From Prorocentrum cordatum (lineage: Eukaryota; Sar; Dinophyceae; Prorocentrales; Prorocentraceae), in the NCBI GenBank assembly GCA_963575745.1, contig CAUYUJ010007247.1, positions 176,001 through 240,000 of the forward strand: 64,000 nt of DNA, in the 5' to 3' direction. Shown in pieces: positions 1 to 10,339 of this stretch (within the stretch, counting starts at the first letter, position 1; every line of letters starts with the position of its first letter). A program made the position numbers and the translations under genes. Under the pieces are notes generated by a model, which was given only the letters and a program-made list of their open reading frames with translations, was not told where the DNA came from and ran no database searches.

Positions 1-1801
1 GTGCCGCCTGAATCGTCCATGACTGCAGCGACCCCCGACTGAGCTCTGTCCTGATTTCCTCCACATCGGCCTTCGTCACAACCGCTGCGAAACCCTCCTC
101 CGACGCATCCGTCATGTAGACCCTCTCCAGCCAGGGGGCCTCCAGGTCCGCCTCCATAAAGACGTGCAGCGCCGAGAGCGCCTGCAGCTCGCTCAGTACC
201 TGGATGTCCAGCTTCTGCCATCTCATCGCATCCTCCTCGCAGAACCCGTGCATCCAGCGGTAGGCGGCGTCCAAGATGCAGAAGGCCGCCCTGTTGGTCA
301 TGATCGCCCACGTCCACAGGCCCAGCAAACTGCTGAGAGCAGCCGGGGGTACACGACCCATGATGACCACCGCTTCGGTCGCCAGCACCATGTCTCTCAT
401 CTTGTCCTGGACGACGCGTAGCCTGTATGGCCTTGGGCCAATGGCTAGCCCAAGACCCCTCGTCAGGCCCTCCCCCCAGTCCTCCTTGTGCACTGGGAGG
501 CCCTGACCCACGAGGTGGGCCTTCACCTTCTCCCTGTCCAGCTCCAGCTCCTCCCCGTTCTCCGAACATAGCTTCAGCCCGATGTAGTCGTCGATGTACA
601 GCAATAGCATCAGCTGCACCTTCTCGAAGGACGGGGTCGGCCTCCCATATGTGATCTGCCCGAGGTTGATGTCGGGCAAACTCTCCAGGGCGTCCGACAG
701 GCAGCTGTGGGCCAAGAAGACGGCCCAGCTGGACCCCATGACGGGGGACATGGCTCCAAGTCCAATGTCGTCGGGCTCGGGCTTCGGTATAGAGATCCCC
801 TGCTTGCATGCGTAGTCGTAGATCTGCTGAGGGGTCACCTCTGGCAGCACAAAGTACTCCGCCAAGGAAGCCGGCCATCGTAGCCGGTAGAACCAGTCGG
901 GAATATCGCCCTGGAAGGAGTATAGCCGTCGCCCATGTAGGATTGACTCGTCCAGCTCCAACAGCGCCAGGGATGCGGGGGACCCCAGGGGAACCCACGG
1001 CGGGTCCTGGAACAGGAGATTGACCCGCCTGCAGTCCCAGACCAGGCGACTCTTCTCCACCCCCGTCCCCTGCTCGCTCAGGTTCTTGACCACGGTGAAC
1101 ACGCCAACCCTCTCGCGTATGTTCTTCACGTAGCCTATCATCCCCGAGCGAAGCATTCGGAGGGCGAGCTCGAGTCGATTTCTGCCCCGTCTCCAGCCCG
1201 GGTCGGTGTAGCTGCGCGTGTTCTCGTAGCGGCCCCAGTCGACCTGACCCACTTCCTTGATCATCTCGCTGCCCACATTGCTGAGGTAAGCCCCCGCCGT
1301 CTCCGAAAGCCTCTCGATGTTCAGGCCCTTCGTGTTCGGCGGCGGCACCGAGACCTCCGAGGCCACCAGCGGGCACATGTCCCCCTTGCTCAGGTGCTTC
1401 CTCGTCGTCCTCGATCTCGTCCTTGTCCGTGTACTCTGATAGTCCAGCGCTCCTTCCCCCCCCAGGCGGCTGATCACCGCCCTGCCGTCGTTGATGGTAC
1501 CCCAGCACTCGGATTGAGCGTGCCTGTCCCAAAGATCGTTGACGATGGCCGTCTGTAATGGGGTCGCAGTCCTCCACTCCCGCCAATCCCTCCGCCGCCT
1601 CAAGATCAGGGTCTCCTGACCCAGATGCCCCGCCGCCAGACCCCGAATGGCCGCCGACGCCCTCTGGACTCGAGCGAGTGTCAGCTGCAGCTGCCTCTCG
1701 TCCAAGCCCTGGGAAGTAGGCCGGGCAGAAAGCGGGCACGGCAGGATGGGAAGCGTTCGCAGCGGGTCCCGCTCCCTCTCGTCCACCATCATAAGGGACA
1801 A
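1..1801 (-). CDS. Reverse transcriptase / RNase H of element C (partial)
   Basis: One frame stays open from 1,801 to the left edge (about 600 codons). By my own translation it contains RT fingers and palm: RLVWDCRRVN (near 1,040), LYSFQGDIPDWFYRLRWP with the first catalytic Asp (near 915), a motif B-like SPVMGSSWAVFLAH (near 745), and the catalytic YIDDYIGL (near 590). About 140 codons later VYMTDASEEGFAAV (near 115) looks like the first strand of an RNase H-like domain. No ATG is expected because this is probably the 3' part of a polyprotein. It would copy element RNA into cDNA. The frame has no stop, so it is either young or under selection, although the join to gag is broken. RT identity is high confidence from the motif series; family assignment is not. 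Confidence 0.75.
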   Translation of the reverse strand, partial: MSLMMVDERERDPLRTLPILPCPLSARPTSQGLDERQLQLTLARVQRASAAIRGLAAGHLGQETLILRRRRDWREWRTATPLQTAIVNDLWDRHAQSECWGTINDGRAVISRLGGEGALDYQSTRTRTRSRTTRKHLSKGDMCPLVASEVSVPPPNTKGLNIERLSETAGAYLSNVGSEMIKEVGQVDWGRYENTRSYTDPGWRRGRNRLELALRMLRSGMIGYVKNIRERVGVFTVVKNLSEQGTGVEKSRLVWDCRRVNLLFQDPPWVPLGSPASLALLELDESILHGRRLYSFQGDIPDWFYRLRWPASLAEYFVLPEVTPQQIYDYACKQGISIPKPEPDDIGLGAMSPVMGSSWAVFLAHSCLSDALESLPDINLGQITYGRPTPSFEKVQLMLLLYIDDYIGLKLCSENGEELELDREKVKAHLVGQGLPVHKEDWGEGLTRGLGLAIGPRPYRLRVVQDKMRDMVLATEAVVIMGRVPPAALSSLLGLWTWAIMTNRAAFCILDAAYRWMHGFCEEDAMRWQKLDIQVLSELQALSALHVFMEADLEAPWLERVYMTDASEEGFAAVVTKADVEEIRTELSRGSLQSWTIQAA

Positions 1802-2087
1802 GGTCCACCAGGTGACCTGCACCCCGACGCGAGAAAAAGGTGTCGTTGAAGTAGAGGTCGGCCTCGGAGACACCGTCGTCCGACCTGAAGAAGTTGGCCG
1901 CGCCCGAGAAGCCGTGCAGCCAGGGGGACGCGACCAGGCACCAGCCCGCTACCTCGAAGGCCCGCGAGCTCCCAGGTGTCTGCAGGGCGCCAAGGCACCA
2001 CAACAGCACCCGAATCCACCTCGAGTGTGGCCTTACGCTTTGAGCGTGCACTTGGCCAGGACTTGCCACGGGAGCCCCGGCCGCAAC

Positions 2088-4112
2088 CTATTCGTGATCA
2101 GCACCCACCGCGCCGCTGTCCTTGGCGCCCTGCAGGTGCTTCGCGATGGCTGCCCTCCTCTTCAGCTTCTCCGTCACCTCGTCGTCGGCCTTCAGGTTCG
2201 CCAGCTCCGTGTCGCCGTCCACCTTGAGGTACTCGTCGGCCAAGGCCCAGTCGACCTTGGAGCGCCACTTGCTCCCGCTCTGCTGCCCCTTCGGTCGCTG
2301 CCAGTCACTGAGGCACTTCACATTCTCGTAGGCCTTCCAGATCGCGTAGAGGCGGAGGCAAGTGAGCTCCGCCGCGGGGCTGTTGATGAGCTGGTCGTAG
2401 GCGCCCTCCGCCATCATGCGGTCCAGCACCATGGCCAACATCATCACCTCCGAGCTGATGCTCGCCCGCTGCAGCTCCTTCGACCTCAACCACTCGCCCA
2501 GCTCGATCTTGGCCGTGCGCCCCGAACGGTACAGCTTGTGCAGCACCGTCGGCGCGACCCTCGTCTTCACGCCGCCCACAGGCGTCATGCGCACATGCTT
2601 GAACTTCTCGAGGGTGGCCAGCAGGCCGTCGCGCGGGTTGCGGCTCTCCTCCTTCAGCAACTGGATACGATCCTGCAGCTCCTCGTCTACACCCCCGACC
2701 TGCTCCCATGAACCCGCGCTGTCGAGAGACTTCGCCGGGGACCCAGTGCCAGCAGTCGCCCGTGTAGAATCCGTCTGCACCGTCTCCACATGCTCGTTCA
2801 ACTTCGAGATGAAGTCGTCGATCTGGGATGTGGTGGGCTGCCCCTCGCCCTCGCTCACGGACTGCCCCTCAGGGCTGGAGGGTCCTGGGTCCGACGTGCG
2901 ATCTGAACCGCTGGAACGCGGAGGCGAAGCCCTGGCACCGAGAGACTGGGTCGCAACTGCCCCCGTCAGGTCGGTCATCGCCCTCTGCAGTGCCTGCTGC
3001 TGATTGGACAACTCCGCGAACAGGCGTCGCGGGGACGGCTCATCGTCGGAGTCGGCGACCTGCGTCCCCAAGACCCTGTCCTCCTCGTCGTCACTGACCG
3101 CGGAGCCCCTGTCGGAGTCGGAGTCGCTCGCGTCACCGTAGGACCATGCCCAGAGTAGATACCCTGTCACCAGGGTCCCGCCGATGGCCACGAGGACATA
3201 CTCGAGGTCCCCGCTCTCGTAGTACTCGTAGATGGCGTCGTACACGTGCTGCACGTCCTCGACGGTCTCGTAGACGGCTCGGGCCCCATCATAGGCCGCT
3301 CGGAAGATCGAGCCCAGGCGGAAGAAACGCCACGCACGCCAGCACAAGAAGGAGATCGCACTCCACGACCCCCAGCTCCGCTTGGCCCACAGCGTCGTGA
3401 AGATGTTCCCCACTCCGCCCGTCAGCCACGCGACGAAGCCACCCCTCGCACTCTTCTTCTTCTTCGACTTCTGCGGGGGCTTGCTCACCTTCAGCTTCCC
3501 GTCCTCGGCGTCGACCTCGAGCCTGGCGATCGCCCTCTCCGCCGCGGTGATGACCGCGTCGCGGGCCCGAGCCGAGACGCCCGGGTGCTCCGTCCACTCC
3601 ACGTTCGCCGTCGGCTTCGTCAGCACCCGCTTCTTGTCCCTCACGTCGATCATCACAATGCGATGGGTGGGGTCCGCTGCTGCCCACAGGCCCGGGTGCT
3701 TCGCGCCCGCCTTCGTCACCAGCAGCATCGCCACCCCCTGTGGCTTAGAGGGGCTCTTCACATAGATCCTGTTCCACCGTGCCCACGGCGCCATCGTCCA
3801 CCTGGTGGTGGCCGTGCCCTCGATCACCTCCTCGCCGTAGGCCTCGATGGTGGCGCCGCCGAAGCCGCGCTCGAAGACCCCGCTCTCGGGGATCAGGTAG
3901 TGCAGCTCCTGCACCACCAGGAAGAACAGCACGGCGAGCACCCCGCGCGCCGTGATGGCAGCCCCCGCGCGCCCCGCAGCGGGGGCACGGAAGCAGGCTG
4001 GTGCCTCGGTCCTGCAGGCGACGGGCTCGCTGGAGCCCAAACCAGCTCGGACCGAAAAAGCTATGAGCACACACAAAGATAAGGAGAGTACAGACGGCCC
4101 ACGACCCCGCAC
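2088..4112 (-). CDS. Gag-like protein of element C with membrane segments
   Basis: A 674-codon open frame just upstream of the RT. The listed first codon is GTG at 4,112; an ATG at about 4,124 lies in another frame and begins MSQCAGSWAVCTLLIFVC, a better signal-peptide-like start, so a frameshift near 4,000 is possible. Visible features: N-terminal hydrophobic stretch; second hydrophobic segment VLAVLFFLVVQ near residue 60; third, YVLVAIGGTLVTGYLLWAW, near residue 315; a Lys-rich patch KSKKKKS; then an acidic Ser/Asp linker. The helical C-terminal region (about residues 480-660) is the best capsid candidate. No zinc knuckle was seen. The frame ends at TAG 2,088 but stays open afterwards to about 1,805; an alternative frame there contains VDSGAVVV, which could be a retropepsin-like DSGA box (weak). 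Function as Gag is inferred from position before the RT. Confidence 0.5.
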   Translation of the reverse strand: MRGRGPSVLSLSLCVLIAFSVRAGLGSSEPVACRTEAPACFRAPAAGRAGAAITARGVLAVLFFLVVQELHYLIPESGVFERGFGGATIEAYGEEVIEGTATTRWTMAPWARWNRIYVKSPSKPQGVAMLLVTKAGAKHPGLWAAADPTHRIVMIDVRDKKRVLTKPTANVEWTEHPGVSARARDAVITAAERAIARLEVDAEDGKLKVSKPPQKSKKKKSARGGFVAWLTGGVGNIFTTLWAKRSWGSWSAISFLCWRAWRFFRLGSIFRAAYDGARAVYETVEDVQHVYDAIYEYYESGDLEYVLVAIGGTLVTGYLLWAWSYGDASDSDSDRGSAVSDDEEDRVLGTQVADSDDEPSPRRLFAELSNQQQALQRAMTDLTGAVATQSLGARASPPRSSGSDRTSDPGPSSPEGQSVSEGEGQPTTSQIDDFISKLNEHVETVQTDSTRATAGTGSPAKSLDSAGSWEQVGGVDEELQDRIQLLKEESRNPRDGLLATLEKFKHVRMTPVGGVKTRVAPTVLHKLYRSGRTAKIELGEWLRSKELQRASISSEVMMLAMVLDRMMAEGAYDQLINSPAAELTCLRLYAIWKAYENVKCLSDWQRPKGQQSGSKWRSKVDWALADEYLKVDGDTELANLKADDEVTEKLKRRAAIAKHLQGAKDSGAVGADHE

Positions 4113-4308
4113 ACTGCGACATAAAAGATTGTTTGAAAACAGTTAGCCCATTCGCATTGCCGCGCCCCCACGCAGAGAACGGGTAGTCCGCCGGCCTACT
4201 GAGAGCGAGGCTCAGCCTTTTAGGTCTGGGCCCTGTATGGCGAGCGCGCCTACAGCTCGCGCTCAAAAGACTGCGCGCCCGCCAATACAGGCAACAGAAG
4301 GTCGCGTT
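4113..4308. other. Spacer between elements C and D
   Basis: About 200 bases separate the start of the element C gag frame from the end of the element D remnant. It is presumably 5' leader of C or 3' end of D. I see no repeat shared with other parts of the window and no gene. Confidence 0.3.
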
Positions 4309-4489
4309 CTATAATGCCTTGGGCGCGTCCATCAGCAGTCGTATCCCCCGCGTCGCACCGCTGCATGCTGCGTTTAACGCCCCCGTGCGCCATCTGCCCA
4401 ATCGAGTTATGGAAAGACAATAGCGCACGCTCAGCGAGCTTCTCAAGACCCTCACCAGAAAGGGGCTTTCAAACACAGACAAAGCAACA

Positions 4490-4760
4490 ATAGCAAGAGT
4501 AACCTGAAAATACGGACCACGAATTTCAAACATCGCATCGACTTGTGTTGGTGTCAGCGCTCCCGCCGTGAGTTCGCGCAGCGCGGCGATGGTCGGGTGG
4601 CGCTCTACTCGGTTGCGGGCAGCTGCCAGCGCTTCCGCAGAATAGCTTGATTTAACCAGCAGTCGGTGCGACTTGCAGTAGGCGTCTATCAGATGTGCGA
4701 CAGGTTCGCCACCGTGTGTTTTTCCGCGCCGGAGAATGCTGGCACCTCTGATGCCACATC
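4490..4760 (-). pseudogene. Copia-type RNase H fragment (element D)
   Basis: Within a longer minus frame, the segment containing GGEPVAHLIDAYCKSHRL, then KSSYSAEALAAA and ELTAGALTPTQ, resembles the copia RNase H end. In that family a Lys/Ser-rich 'SKSHR' strand is followed by a Ser-(S/T)-x-x-A-E helix start carrying the catalytic Glu. The N-terminal catalytic Asp part was not found in the same frame. It lies downstream of the RT fragment, as expected for copia order. Confidence 0.5.
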
Positions 4761-5029
4761 CTGTGGCCTCGTCTTCCGCGTCTCCAGCAAAACGTCGGAA
4801 GCCTGAGTCCCCGCGAAGATCGAGCTCTCCAGTGGGCCTCATAGCAGGTCTACTATATCCTGAGGTTGTGCTTGAAACACGCGCGGTATCGCGCTGAGCC
4901 GTCGTGCCTGTAGATTTGTCGGTTCCTGCGCCCGTTCCACTGAGACGACGTGGGCCATCAGCCAGACTTGGGCTATGGAGGCATATGCTTATTCTCCGCG
5001 GAAGCATGCAAATATGTCTGCGCTTTTCA

Positions 5030-5443
5030 TCGCAATTCCCTCGGCCTCCTCACCCGTGACTTCCGGGTGTTGGACGGGGCGAGATTGTCTGACGTGCTCG
5101 TCCGGCTCGTCCAGATCCAGAGTGGCGTCGCAGTTATCAGTTTTTGATATCTGATGGCAGAAGCGGTGTTCATGTGCTTGTTGAGCTTGCAGGTGCCGAG
5201 CTTGTGTACAAAGCACTTCACGTTGCGATCGATCGCCTCTTCCTTACCATTCATGTTTATATCGTCTACGCGCGCGGCCGTCAGCAACGCCCCCGCCGTT
5301 TCGAGCTCTTCGTCGTAAGACGTAGATCGCAGTCCGAAGCTGCGCGCGAAGTTGCGCAACTTCAAAGAGAATGCGCGCGGGGCGTCCTTGGTCCCTGCGC
5401 CCAGTTTACGGCGCCACAAGCAACGCTTACTTTCACAGTGCAT
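5030..5443 (-). pseudogene. Copia-type reverse transcriptase fragment (element D)
   Basis: The minus frame reads ARVDDINMNGKEEAIDR followed by KCFVHKLGTCKLNKH and then NTASAIRYQK. This matches the end of copia RT: the xVDD catalytic loop, a short turn with Gly, a Lys/Glu helix, and the 'GxC/kLxxh...xGIRy' strand. Fingers and motif B are not recognisable in the flanking sequence, so this is a remnant. Confidence 0.55.
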
Positions 5444-6404
5444 CTCGAATCCAGGAAAGGCCCGAAGTGCAGAAGAACGGCCGGCGGCAGGGCGGAGCGC
5501 GCGGCGCGTTCCAGCTCCCCCGCAGCTTCGGCAAACATTGGCTTTCTTTTTTCATTTTTTTTTCCCCGGAAGGCCTTGGCTATGCCCATAGAAGCAATCA
5601 AACAATCGGGACGGCGTGCCTCCTCGCATGCCGGCAGGTGCTGGCTCGCCCTTCGCGCCGTTCCTGGAAATGTTTCGACGTCGAATGCCCCCGGATCTAG
5701 GAATCCCCGAAGTACCAAGTGGAGGCAAATCGCCTTGACAATTCCCCCCAGTTCGTTCTTGGCGAACTTCAATGCATAAGCACATCGGGAAGCCATGGTG
5801 TTTGAGGCGCCAGTGAGGGAGGCCCGATTGAAACGCTTTTTCTTGAACCAAATCTTTATTTCAGTCTACTGCCTGTGTCGGATGGGCTTGGATCCCAGCT
5901 TCGGTCAGCAGGTCGTCGTCTTTCGCCGCTGCCGCGCGTTGAGAAGCAGCAGAGACGCATGCCCGCGCAGTAGCGAGGCGATCGCCGCGCAGTAAAATGC
6001 GCTGCTGTCCAATGCGCACGACGCCGGCAATGTCAGCCGTAGTCAAGCTTAGCTTTACGCACAGGCCGTGGTTGTTACTGTCGATCGCATCCTCGTCATC
6101 GTAGTGCGGGGCACAGGGGGCGTAATATACGTCTGGTGTGTGTGTGTGTGTGGTAACGCACGTCTCCGCAAGGATAGGTGCCTGGGTCGCCATTGACGAC
6201 GGTCATCATGACCGACTGGTCTGAGATCGTAGTCGTCGGTCTAGTGCGCAGCGATGCTAGGGACATAGTCTCGAGGAGCTCGCGTTCTTCGGGCAATTCT
6301 GCGCACCCGGCCTCAAGGACCTCTAGGCCGGCCTCTGATTATTCTTGAAGCGTGGGTAAGCGCGCCGTTGGTGGAGTAGGCTCTTCGGTAGGCGTCTCCG
6401 CCGG

Positions 6405-6845
6405 CTAAGAGTCTCCGCCAGAGACAGAACCGTCCGCGTTTTCCTCGAACTTCGAAAGGTCCTCATCGAAATCAGCCATAGGTTTTGCAGACTTCAGACG
6501 CTGTATCACCCGTGCGCGCGTAGACAGAATGATTGTGTAGATGTCCAGGGCGGCGCCATTCGACGCGAAATAATGGAAACCGGGCGTTGCGCCGCTGTCG
6601 TCGTAGACTAGGGTGCAGCTGCAAGAGTAGGCGACAGCTGGCAGTCGGTGGGCGCTCTTGGCAAGCCGGACTGTGACTGCGCTGTCCATCCTGAAATGAT
6701 GAAGAATCAGGTGCTGGAGTGCAAGGCGCACCTTTGGTGAGAGCTTACCAGCAGCAGTCATTAGCACGTCCCCTTGCATAGTCGGTACGCATCCAAAAGT
6801 CATCGCAGGCCCCCCTGCAGGCAGACTCGCGACCAAAGCAAGCAC
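6405..6845 (-). pseudogene. Pol linker region of element D
   Basis: A 146-codon minus frame between integrase and RT. Segments such as HHFRMDSAVTVRLAKSAHRLPAV and FHYFASNGAALDIYTII (split here by other residues) have the look of the poorly characterised spacer between integrase and RT in dinoflagellate copia-like polyproteins (from memory). It ends with an acidic stretch. No catalytic motif. Kept because its place and direction fit element D. Confidence 0.4.
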
Positions 6846-6865
6846 GGCACGAGGCGCTGCATGTT

Positions 6866-7740
6866 AGAACCAAATTCTCGGACCATCGTCACTTCAATGT
6901 ACAAGATGTAACGTGTGCCTTGATACTGAACAACTGTTTCAAGATTGCTGATCCGCGCGATAGCTAGGCCCCGTCCGGGATCATTGCGCGCGACAGGGTA
7001 TGGCCATTCCAACCTGATCAGCTATCCTTCGCTTAGAAAGTCGATGGTAGTCTACCAGGTCGCCATCGCGGTAGAGCACGTGGCCCGGTGGCGTCTCGTC
7101 ACGCAGTGACTGTTCGTTTTGGCAACTGCGGCAGCTTGAACTGTGGCTTCCAAGGGTGGCAAATCTAATAGACATGCCGGCAGTCGGCCACGCCGTAAAA
7201 CCAATAAACGCACTGGCGTTCGTCACAAAAAAATCTTCGCGCAGTAGACCAGGAAATTTAATGATGCGCTCTGTCGTTTCAAGTGCTCGTCCCCCGTGTG
7301 CATGGCATGTGTGACAATCCCGCTTCCCGACGCTGTGGTCGCGGCATGTTGGCCCCGCGATCGGATGCGTAGTTCGGTGCCTTTGTGTGTTGAGGATGTC
7401 CTTGGCTGTGTCGTTATCGAATAACCCAGTGTAGCGGTGCGCATCGAGTGCCAAATTCACAACTTTGTCGGGGGTGTCCACGCCAACCGCGAACCTGATG
7501 CGCGGGACTATCTGGCAAACAATGTGCGCCGTAATAAAGAAGGTCGCTTTAGCATTCTTCGTTGCAGCTTGCAGGTGGCGCGACCGATGGAATCAATTCG
7601 TTGCCTGGCTTGTCCGATGCGCGGCATTCGCGACAAGAGTCGCGCACGCCTTCAACGAGGTTGAGTCCGACAGCGTCAAGGCCAACCTTGGACAGCATCA
7701 ATTTCATTTTCGGCTCCTTAGCACGATACTACTGTAGGCG
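6866..7740 (-). pseudogene. Integrase remnant (element D)
   Basis: At 7,700-7,570 the minus strand reads MKLMLSKVGLDAVGLNLVEG then DSCRECRASDKPGN and PPASCNEEC followed by a stop. The C-x2-C pair plus the NEE-DLL segment looks like the end of the integrase zinc-binding domain and the first core strand. From about 7,100 the frame reads PPGHVLYRDGDLVDYHR, and in another frame GPYPVARNDPGRG-like sequence then NLETVVQYQGTRYILYIEV, matching the C-terminal integrase part. In-frame stops and at least two frame changes show it is inactive. The full DDE triad cannot be assembled. Confidence 0.5.
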
Positions 7741-8499
7741 TAGCTGTAGAAGCTCTTTCGCAACAGAACCCAGCTCGGAACTTCTCAGGCTCTGCAGGCA
7801 AGCTCGGACGCCGAAGCGGGCCAAGCCGGGCAGCTTAGGCATGCGCGTTTCCGCGGCAGCGTCAGCCGCAAGTGCTGGCGGTGGTGGCGGTTCCCCGCGT
7901 TGCGTGCGTCCGCGTCGCCACCCCCCTCGCGCGCGGTCGTCGGAGCGCCCCGCTGCTCCTGCGTCCGCATGAACCCCGGGCGTCATATCATGACTCCCAA
8001 CTCCACGGGTGGCATCGGCGCTAGGATGTGGCCCGGGGCTGGATACTCCCTGTTCGAAGGTGCAGACCGCCTGCGTGATGGACGTGTCAGCGCTGGTGCC
8101 TATGGCGGTGCCTCTCATGGTGCCGGTGGGTCAGGCGCCCCCGCCGGTTGTTGAGGCGGACTGGCAATCCGAATGGTTCTGCAAATCTGCCGTTACCCGG
8201 AGTTTTCAAGTGCCCTGCCACATTCGACCCGTAGCTCGTCTTCCTGCTCTCGCATCCCCAGTCTATAGGGTCAATATCGAGCCATCGACCGATTCGCGAT
8301 CCTTTTCTAATATTTTTCGCACGCGCAAGGCATCCAAGACCGTCCGATGGAGGTCGCATGATGGCACAAGACGGTGCGCGGGGAAGGTCTTCGGCATCCA
8401 GGTCGAATCCAGCACTGCTCATGAGACGAGCTGGGTTCGCCCCCGCTCACTAAAAGGATCGGCAGGCGACTCAAATAGTTTCTTCGCAATGCGGACCGC

Positions 8500-9130
8500 A
8501 TCGACGAATGGAAATGGCAGGGCGCGGGAGATGCATTGCTGAGTCGCGGCGAGTTCCTTGCTACATACCTGCGCAGCGCATGTCCAGGGCGACTGTGGCA
8601 TCTGACACCATGGATGGGTGCTAGGCGGTCTGGGTGATTGCCCAGAAGTCGGGTATATTTCCTGATGTACACTCCGTGCGAATCTCGCAGCCCCGTAGCG
8701 AATTGATCTGTCGCGCTTCTGACCAATCGTGGACTGTGTAGCCAGACAAATATTTCATCGATCCAGATGCCCGTCGGCTGCTCCCGCTTCCGAAACCGAT
8801 GTAGCTTATTATGTTTCTGTTGCAGCGGCAGCGCGACAAGCTACGCGTGGCAATGCTCTTTTTGGCGTTCCCTCCAGGCGCTGCAGTTGGCCACGGCGTT
8901 TTAAGTGGGATGGCAAGCCTGTGGCACGGCAGGCGGGCTGTAATATCACTAGACCTACTCTGCACGTACATGAGTAATGTGATATTACCTGCTGCACCAT
9001 TCTACCGCCAAGGTTCACGCCGGCGCGCTTGCCAATATTTCCACCCGACGAAAGACGACGCTCGAAGGCAAGCCGAGAGATGTCTCCGATTCCGCCGCAG
9101 AGCTCCAACATGCGGACACAGTTGTGTTGC
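8500..9130 (-). pseudogene. Methyltransferase-like domain of element D
   Basis: The minus strand gives MLELCGGIGDISRLAF (near 9,112; motif I-like Gly loop), RRLSSGGNIGKRAGVNLG (acidic/strand II region), then CRVGLVILQPACRATG (near 8,960-8,920; motif IV-like P-x-C). After a frame change come REQPTGIWIDEIF and TGLRDSHGV. I know this series from dinoflagellate copia-like polyproteins as a DNA-methyltransferase-like domain (family knowledge; published work reports C5 methyltransferases captured by retrotransposons in dinoflagellates). Here the reading frame is broken, so no activity is expected. It differs in sequence from both modules in element A. Confidence 0.5.
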
Positions 9131-10339
9131 CCATGGCATAATATCGAGATGGCGTTGAAAACGTCGTCATGCGCATGCGCAGCTAGCGTTTCCGTGGACA
9201 TCGCAAGGAAGATAGACTTGGCGTCGGAATCTGATTCGGCGCCACGGGGTGCGTGGGCACTGCAACGTGAGATGCAGTCCAAACCCGAGGCTTTCGACGC
9301 ACAGGTCGTTTTCCTCTTCACTGCCTTGGGATCGTCCTCGGTTTGATACCTGCTTCTTTGTCTGTCTTTTGCCTGTCGCGTCTTTGGATGCGAACTTCAA
9401 TCGGGCGCGCCGGTTCAAGATGCGAAAAAGCAGATAACAGTGGCAGCTGAAAGAGGGGAAACGGAGCAGCTCAATGACTGTTCTGTCTGTCATTAGGCGT
9501 TCCCGCTTTGATTTCCCCGCGAGTGGCGCTGGCTCTGGATCGTTCCAGTTGGAGTTGGCGAGTATGTTCGTCGTCCCGAGTAGGACTATTGAGTACCAAT
9601 CGCAACCAGGAGGCTGGCCAGTACGTATTGAAAAATATTCTTCGTGTCAAGGACGTGCGTTAGTCCACGAATAACTCAGTCCCAGTGCTTGGGGTTCCTA
9701 CCATCAAACTGTGCAGATCGTGCGAAATTAGGGAGTGTACGCGCGTGTGCATTTAATAGCGCTTCCGCTGCTTGGTTGCGGGGCTTGTTCTGCCAATCTG
9801 CTCGAGCAGATGTTGGGTGAGCGCTGCCATGACTTAATTTCGCCATGCAGCGCATTGTTCGTCAGGGCCGTGCCGATCCAGTTTCCGTCGGGTAGCGCCA
9901 GCGCAAGTGCGCCTCCGAGCTGTAGGAGGTATTCGGCTGCACGTAGCCACTACTTGCGAGTGAGAGCCTCTGCGCTGTGAGCCCCTGCCTGCGGTGATGC
10001 TTCAGTCCGCAGCGGCATAGTCGCAAACGTATGGCAAGTAAGCGCAGCTCCCCATATGATACCGCTAATATGCTGCAACTCCCACATGTAACCTGGGCGA
10101 CCCAGAATTCTGATATGCATCTTGAGCCCCTTCATCCACGGTGAGAAGATTGCGCCCCCGCCCCCAGTGCCCCCATCCGCTTCCCCGGCGCATGCGCGTG
10201 CCAATCGGCCGGGGTAGAGACCCATAGTAGAACGCAGTCTCCAACTATCATAACACCTACATGCTGCGAGCCGCCCGGCGACATAACTTCAGCATGCGCT
10301 ATTCAATCGCATGCGTAAGCCTCGGAGGCGGAGCCCGGC

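Larger units (their letters stand above)
1..4270 (-). mobile_element. Element C: degenerate retroelement, 3' part off the left edge
   Basis: Read on the minus strand, a Gag-like ORF (4,112-2,088) is followed by a reverse transcriptase with the start of an RNase H (1,801-1). The parts lie in different frames: the Gag frame ends at a TAG at 2,088, stays otherwise open to about 1,805, and the RT frame begins one base on (+1). No terminal repeat was found. The RT is clearly different from that of element A (YIDD rather than MDD, different motif B), so this is a separate family. Superfamily is not resolved; it could be LTR- or DIRS-type. The order gag then pol and the membrane-type Gag resemble element A. 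Confidence 0.6.

Noticed and set aside
1930-2019. Retropepsin (DSGA) in element C
   Set aside because: VDSGAVVV lies in a short alternative frame and no flap or second motif was seen; mentioned only as a weak possibility.
1647-2711. 354-codon plus ORF
   Set aside because: Shadow of the minus-strand gag/RT of element C.
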